Source: Microbacterium lushaniae (GTDB lineage Bacteria; Actinomycetota; Actinomycetes; Actinomycetales; Microbacteriaceae). Taken from it: a stretch of 64,000 nucleotides of DNA. The position numbers and the translations under genes are program-made. Positions 60,268 to 64,000 of this stretch are shown here, piece after piece (position 1 is the stretch's first letter; each line of letters opens with the position of its first letter). The stretch lies in assembly GCF_008727775.1 (NCBI RefSeq), contig NZ_CP044232.1, positions 3,100,001 to 3,164,000 on the forward strand. The letters are read 5' to 3'. The notes beneath the pieces are model-generated. The model did no database searches and was not told where the DNA came from. It was given only the letters and a program-made list of their open reading frames with translations.

Positions 60268-60986
60268 CCCGCGCTCGAGCGGTCAACGTTGGCACTCGGG
60301 ATGATTCCCGGGTCCTGCCCGCGCAGGAGGAGCGCGCGGGCCGTCGCGACGGTCAGAAGTTGGGCGATGAGCGCGCCGGAGATGGTCGAGGCGGAGCCGG
60401 TGGCTGCGCCGTTCGGCAGACGTATCACGGCGTCACCGAGCGGCCCGTGATTATCTATGGTCTCATCCGAATAGTCGATGAGTCGTCCGCCCCCCGGATG
60501 ACGGGACACCGACGCGTCGCTGTGGGCACGAGAAACAACGGCGACGACGTAAACCCCCCGCTCCCTCGCGACCCGTGCCATCTCGACGATGGCTCCGTTT
60601 CGGCCACTCTGGGATGCGATGAGCAGGCCATCTCCCGCACCGACTGCGAACAGTTCGAGCAGTGCCGGGCCGTTCGCAGGATCACGCTCGGGCATCGAGT
60701 CGGACAGCTGAAGGTGAGCCGGCCGCGGTTCCGTTCGCAGATCGTCGAGATTCATCGACGTGAAACCCGGGAGGCCTCCGGCCCGATAGCACAACTCATC
60801 GGCGACCGCCTTGGAGTGGCCAGCCCCGAATCCATAGACGCGACGGCCACGTTCGAAAATCTCGGCGAACCGGAGGGCGACTCGGGCGATCGTGTCGACC
60901 TCCTGCGCCGCGACCGCGCGAGCAGGAGACAGCAGATCGTCGGCGATGGCGGCAAGCGCAGGACCGTCGGAGGATGCAGAGGTCAT
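60264..60986 (-). CDS. SIS domain phosphosugar-binding protein (UPF0309-like)
   Basis: The protein of 240 residues has the SIS fold: RVYGFGAGHSKAVADELCYR, DGLLIASQSGRNGAIVEMAR and YVVAVVSRAHSDASVSRHPG. It resembles the SIS_2/UPF0309 group of sugar-phosphate isomerases and etherases. It would act on the product of the ROK kinase whose gene overlaps its 3' end. The ATG at 60986 has an AGAGG site; GTG at 60995, overlapping the preceding stop, is the alternative. Confidence 0.87.
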   Translation of the reverse strand: MTSASSDGPALAAIADDLLSPARAVAAQEVDTIARVALRFAEIFERGRRVYGFGAGHSKAVADELCYRAGGLPGFTSMNLDDLRTEPRPAHLQLSDSMPERDPANGPALLELFAVGAGDGLLIASQSGRNGAIVEMARVARERGVYVVAVVSRAHSDASVSRHPGGGRLIDYSDETIDNHGPLGDAVIRLPNGAATGSASTISGALIAQLLTVATARALLLRGQDPGIIPSANVDRSSAG

Positions 60987-60991
60987 CCCGT

Positions 60992-62023
60992 TCACCTCTC
61001 GCTCAACGTGGTCGGCAGCAACGCGTCGTCACGGTGGGCGACCGCAACGGCGCCACCAGTCTCGAGCGCTTCGTGCAGGGCGACGAGCAGGAGGGTGTTG
61101 TCAAGCGCCTCCCCCAGCGGGTCGTCTGGACGAGCGCTGCCTTCGACATGGTCGAGGAACTGGCTCAGACGAGCCTCGGTCCAATTGTTCGTGCCGGGCT
61201 TCGTGTAGCTCGTTCGTCCCGCTACGTGAACCATCTGGTCGGACGTGTCCACGTAGATGGCACCATCCGTGCCGAGGACTTCGAAGGTGAAATCGACCGC
61301 GGAGGGTAATGAGTCCGGGAGAGTCCAAGACGATTCGTACAGGCCACTCATTTCCCGGTCGTAACGCACCAGAGCGTGAATGAGGTCATAGGTGTCCACT
61401 CCCCGTGACTTGAGCACCCGCCGGATACCGGTGGCAGTGACCTCCGCGGCCCGCGCGCCCGTCAACCACGTGGTCAGATCGAAAACGTGGCTGAGCAGGA
61501 ACCAGCCAGACGACGTGTCGGCGGCCCAGCGCAGAAGAGAAGTCGGGTACTGGATGGAATTGCTCAGACGAGAGTTGATCCCGATAACCTCGCCCACTTC
61601 CCCGCGATCGATTGCGCTCTTGACGGTGGTGAAAACGGGATTGGAACGGTTGGTGAAGTTGCATTCGGCGTACACGCCCGCATCTATCGACGCCGAGCGC
61701 ATTGCTCTGGCCGTCCCGGGGTCCGTCGAAAGCGGCTTCTCTACGAGTACCGGGATACCGGCCTCTATGCAGGCGAAGAACGGATCCGCGTGAAGGTGAT
61801 CCGGCACAGCGATGTACGCGGCCTCCGGCTCGGTGACTCTCAGCATCTCGGCGACATCGGTGAATGCCCGCGCACCCGTTTCACGCGCCAGCGCCTCAGC
61901 CGCTTCCGGATTGCTGTCGCAAACGCCGACAAGCCGAGTGCGCCAGCGGAGGTTGCTCCGCAAAAGGGTTTCCGCGTAGGCCCTTCCCATCACTCCGCAA
62001 CCAACGATCACAAGTGTGGACAT
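60992..62023 (-). CDS. Gfo/Idh/MocA family oxidoreductase
   Basis: The protein of 343 residues has the N-terminal Rossmann motif VIVGCGVMGRAYAE, the EKP motif in PVLVEKPLSTDPGTARAM and a C-terminal alpha/beta domain (SNSIQYPTSLLRWAADTSSG, LLSHVFDLTTWLTG). It oxidises or reduces a sugar or inositol derivative with NAD(P). The start at 62023 has a GGAAAGG site. The gene lies between the ABC permeases and the SIS protein. Confidence 0.9.
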   Translation of the reverse strand: MSTLVIVGCGVMGRAYAETLLRSNLRWRTRLVGVCDSNPEAAEALARETGARAFTDVAEMLRVTEPEAAYIAVPDHLHADPFFACIEAGIPVLVEKPLSTDPGTARAMRSASIDAGVYAECNFTNRSNPVFTTVKSAIDRGEVGEVIGINSRLSNSIQYPTSLLRWAADTSSGWFLLSHVFDLTTWLTGARAAEVTATGIRRVLKSRGVDTYDLIHALVRYDREMSGLYESSWTLPDSLPSAVDFTFEVLGTDGAIYVDTSDQMVHVAGRTSYTKPGTNNWTEARLSQFLDHVEGSARPDDPLGEALDNTLLLVALHEALETGGAVAVAHRDDALLPTTLSER

Positions 62024-62054
62024 GGTGCATGCCTTTCCGTGAGGGTAAGCGGGA

Positions 62055-62894
62055 TCACTTGATCGATCCTGCAGTGAGTCCGGCTACAAGATGCCGTTGC
62101 AGAAAGAGGACGACCGCGACGGCCGGAATCAGCACGATCATGACGGCCGCACAGAGCGGCCCCCACTCGATGTTCTGCTGACCCACGAAGGTGGACACAT
62201 GCACTGTGAGCGTGCGCGTGTTTCGCCCGCTCATGATGATGGGGATTAGGAACTCGTTCCACGCGAAGAGCGCCGTGAAGACCATCGCGCTCGACAATCC
62301 TGCACGTGAGACCGGCAGCACGATGCGCAAGAGGAGCGAGAGCCTGTTGCACCCATCCACCATGGCTGCCTCCTCGATCTCCATGGGCACGCTCCGGATG
62401 AAGGAGGCGAGCACGAGTGTCGCAAAAGGCGTCAGGAAGGCGGCATAGGTGATCACCAGCAGGAGCGTCGTGTCGTAGAGCCCCGCGGCCGCGACGACCG
62501 AGTACAGCGGAATCAGGAAGACGATGCCCGGGACTGCCTGCGCCAATACGATGAGCAGCACGAGGAGGGGGCGGCCGCGCGGCCGCAGGCGCACGAGCGC
62601 GTACGCGCACGGAAACGCTGCTGCCATCGTCAGAAGGGTCGCAAGCAGCGTGACGACCGCGGAGGTGCCTAGCGAGTTCAAGAACGCGCCCGACGTGATC
62701 AGATCCGTGTAATTGCTCCAGATGGGCCGCTCGGGAAGCAGAGTGGGAGGGTACGACTGCGCCTCCCTGTTGGTCTTCAGCGAGGTCAGCGCTGTCCACA
62801 GCACGGGCGAGAGCGCGGCACACGCAGCGATCACGAGGGCGACGACCCGAAGCGCCTTGCCGACGCGAGTTCGCCTCGTCCCGGTCCGGCTCAT
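62055..62894 (-). CDS. carbohydrate ABC transporter permease (MalG-like)
   Basis: The protein of 279 residues has six membrane segments and the EAA loop EIEEAAMVDGCNRLSLLLRI, ending RHLVAGLTAGSIK. It pairs with the permease encoded upstream, which it overlaps as ATGA. No ATPase gene is visible, so a shared ATPase elsewhere is assumed. Confidence 0.93.
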   Translation of the reverse strand: MSRTGTRRTRVGKALRVVALVIAACAALSPVLWTALTSLKTNREAQSYPPTLLPERPIWSNYTDLITSGAFLNSLGTSAVVTLLATLLTMAAAFPCAYALVRLRPRGRPLLVLLIVLAQAVPGIVFLIPLYSVVAAAGLYDTTLLLVITYAAFLTPFATLVLASFIRSVPMEIEEAAMVDGCNRLSLLLRIVLPVSRAGLSSAMVFTALFAWNEFLIPIIMSGRNTRTLTVHVSTFVGQQNIEWGPLCAAVMIVLIPAVAVVLFLQRHLVAGLTAGSIK

Positions 62895-63826
62895 TCCCGC
62901 ATCATTCTGTTGAAGAACCAATAGAAGGGCATGGCGATCACGGCCATCGCTACTGCGATCGCGCACGCTCGTCCGATCTGGAAGTTGACCATGGATTCCT
63001 GGTACGCGAGCATCGAGAGATTCACCGTGCTACTGCCAGGCCCGCCGCGGGTAATCGTGAAGACGAGGTCGAACATCCGGAAGTCGGCGGCGACGCGAAG
63101 CGCTGCGCACACGGCGAGAACCGGCGCGATCGACGGCACGGTGATCTTCAGCAGCGTGCGCCACCAGCCCGCTCCGTCGATGGCTGCAGCTTCGTAGAGA
63201 TCACCGGGAACCCCGAGCAGCGCCGCCAGCATGAGCAGCGTGACGAAGGGGATGTTGATCCACGAATTCACCGTGACAATGAGGCCGAGGGCGCCGACGG
63301 GATTTCCGAGGATATTGGGCTGCCACGTCTCGTCGACGAGGGAGGCGAACCATCGGATGGCGCCCAGGTCCGGGTCGACGAGAAAGCGCCACATCAGGCC
63401 GACTGCCATTGGGGTGAGCATCATCGGCAGAGTAATGAAGGTGCGAAGTGCTGCCTTTCCCATGAGCGGTCGAACGAGCAACAATGCGAGGCCGAGACCG
63501 ATGGGCAACTGGATGACAACGCTGAGAACAATGACCCCGACCGTGACCATGAGCGCCGACACGAAGTCGGCCGTGAAGACTTCGGTCAGATAATTCAGGA
63601 AGCCGACGCCCTCGCGCGGTCGGGCCGACACGAGGTTCTCGTCGGTCAGCGAGGCCACGACGGCTAGTACGAGAGGTACGCCCACAGCGAAGAGCAGCAG
63701 AATCAGTGCAGGCGCGGTGAAGGCCAGTCCCGTCCACCGATCACGGGATTCGCGTGCCCTGCGTGGGCGCCCCTTTCCTGAAGGAACGCCCACGCCGGCG
63801 CGGGAATCAACGAGGGTCAGCCGCAC
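62891..63826 (-). CDS. carbohydrate ABC transporter permease (MalF-like)
   Basis: The protein of 311 residues has a basic N-terminus (GKGRPRRARESRDRW), six membrane segments and the EAA loop DLYEAAAIDGAGWWRTLLKI. The GTG at 63826 lies inside the 3' end of the binding-protein gene (10-nt overlap); a GTG at 63793 is a possible later start. The downstream MalG-like gene overlaps it as ATGA. Confidence 0.92.
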   Translation of the reverse strand: MRLTLVDSRAGVGVPSGKGRPRRARESRDRWTGLAFTAPALILLLFAVGVPLVLAVVASLTDENLVSARPREGVGFLNYLTEVFTADFVSALMVTVGVIVLSVVIQLPIGLGLALLLVRPLMGKAALRTFITLPMMLTPMAVGLMWRFLVDPDLGAIRWFASLVDETWQPNILGNPVGALGLIVTVNSWINIPFVTLLMLAALLGVPGDLYEAAAIDGAGWWRTLLKITVPSIAPVLAVCAALRVAADFRMFDLVFTITRGGPGSSTVNLSMLAYQESMVNFQIGRACAIAVAMAVIAMPFYWFFNRMMRE

Positions 63827-64000
63827 TCGGTGAGGCCCGCCACGATGGACTCAACCTGGGCCTGTGCCGACGCAACAAGCTCGTTTGCGGACGTCTCGTC
63901 GGACGCGGCTTCGTTGAGGCTGACGGAGAGTGCGGTGATGATCTCGGGCATCTGAGTGATGTAGGGAAGGTGGCCGCCTCGCTCGGACGCCTCGATGAGG
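63817..64000 (-). CDS. extracellular solute-binding protein, C-terminal part only
   Basis: The last 60 residues of a minus-strand gene that continues beyond the right edge read LIEASERGGHLPYITQMPEI at the edge and end AQVESIVAGLTECG before the stop. The helical C-terminus and the position directly before two sugar permeases identify it as the binding protein of this importer. The N-terminus and any lipobox are outside the window. Confidence 0.8.
   Translation of the reverse strand, partial: LIEASERGGHLPYITQMPEIITALSVSLNEAASDETSANELVASAQAQVESIVAGLTECG

Overview
The window is high-GC DNA packed with genes in short overlapping operons. ATGA/GTGA stop-start overlaps, GTG starts and TANNNT motifs six bases upstream of a start codon (leaderless promoters) are frequent. 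Together with DUF7882-family proteins, DUF2255, an F420-type LLM oxidoreductase, TAP-type lipoprotein hydrolases and many TetR/ROK/IclR regulators, this points to an actinobacterium of the Microbacteriaceae, most likely Microbacterium or a close relative. No rRNA gene, complete tRNA, CRISPR array, intact transposase or phage module was seen.

Layout. 0.2-5.0 kb: an ABC-2 exporter pair, a hypothetical protein, a quinone-reductase-like dehydrogenase, a pentapeptide-repeat protein and purine nucleoside phosphorylase (deoD). 5.3-24.3 kb: a large carbohydrate/sugar-acid catabolic locus in two minus-strand operons with an IclR regulator between them. One operon carries a FAH-type hydrolase, GDPD, SMP-30 lactonase, SDR and an FAD/Fe-S lactate-type dehydrogenase. 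The other carries an ABC sugar importer, a GH2 hydrolase, a class III aminotransferase, an MlrC-type M81 protein, an enolase-superfamily dehydratase and a secreted 5'-nucleotidase. The enzyme set is what a non-phosphorylative deoxysugar-acid route ending in pyruvate plus lactate would need.

24.7-27.2 kb: a cluster of small uncharacterised proteins holding three DUF7882 copies (one internally deleted), two paralogues of a 92-residue family and a 112-residue companion. This is the best candidate for an undescribed system. 27.3-34.9 kb: small membrane proteins, a TetR/serine-hydrolase pair with two perfect operators, an acetyltransferase bounded by direct repeats, and a capsule-type glycosyltransferase. 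35-47.7 kb: secreted TAP hydrolase, fdhA, a BtrH-N protein, MFS, LLM, CPBP protease, SnoaL, DUF3224, AraC, and a second TetR/hydrolase pair with paired operators. 47.9-54.6 kb: RecQ with a phosphoribosyltransferase-like tail, a membrane-anchored FAH-domain protein, a NarL-type two-component system and DUF4342.

54.7-56.6 kb is a decayed junction: gene fragments, a broken tyrosine integrase and a tRNA-3'-end-like sequence. 56.7-64 kb is a second, visibly less GC-rich sugar operon: ROK repressor, a frameshifted ceramidase-like protein, ROK kinase, SIS protein, Gfo/Idh/MocA dehydrogenase, two ABC permeases and the end of a binding protein that runs off the window.
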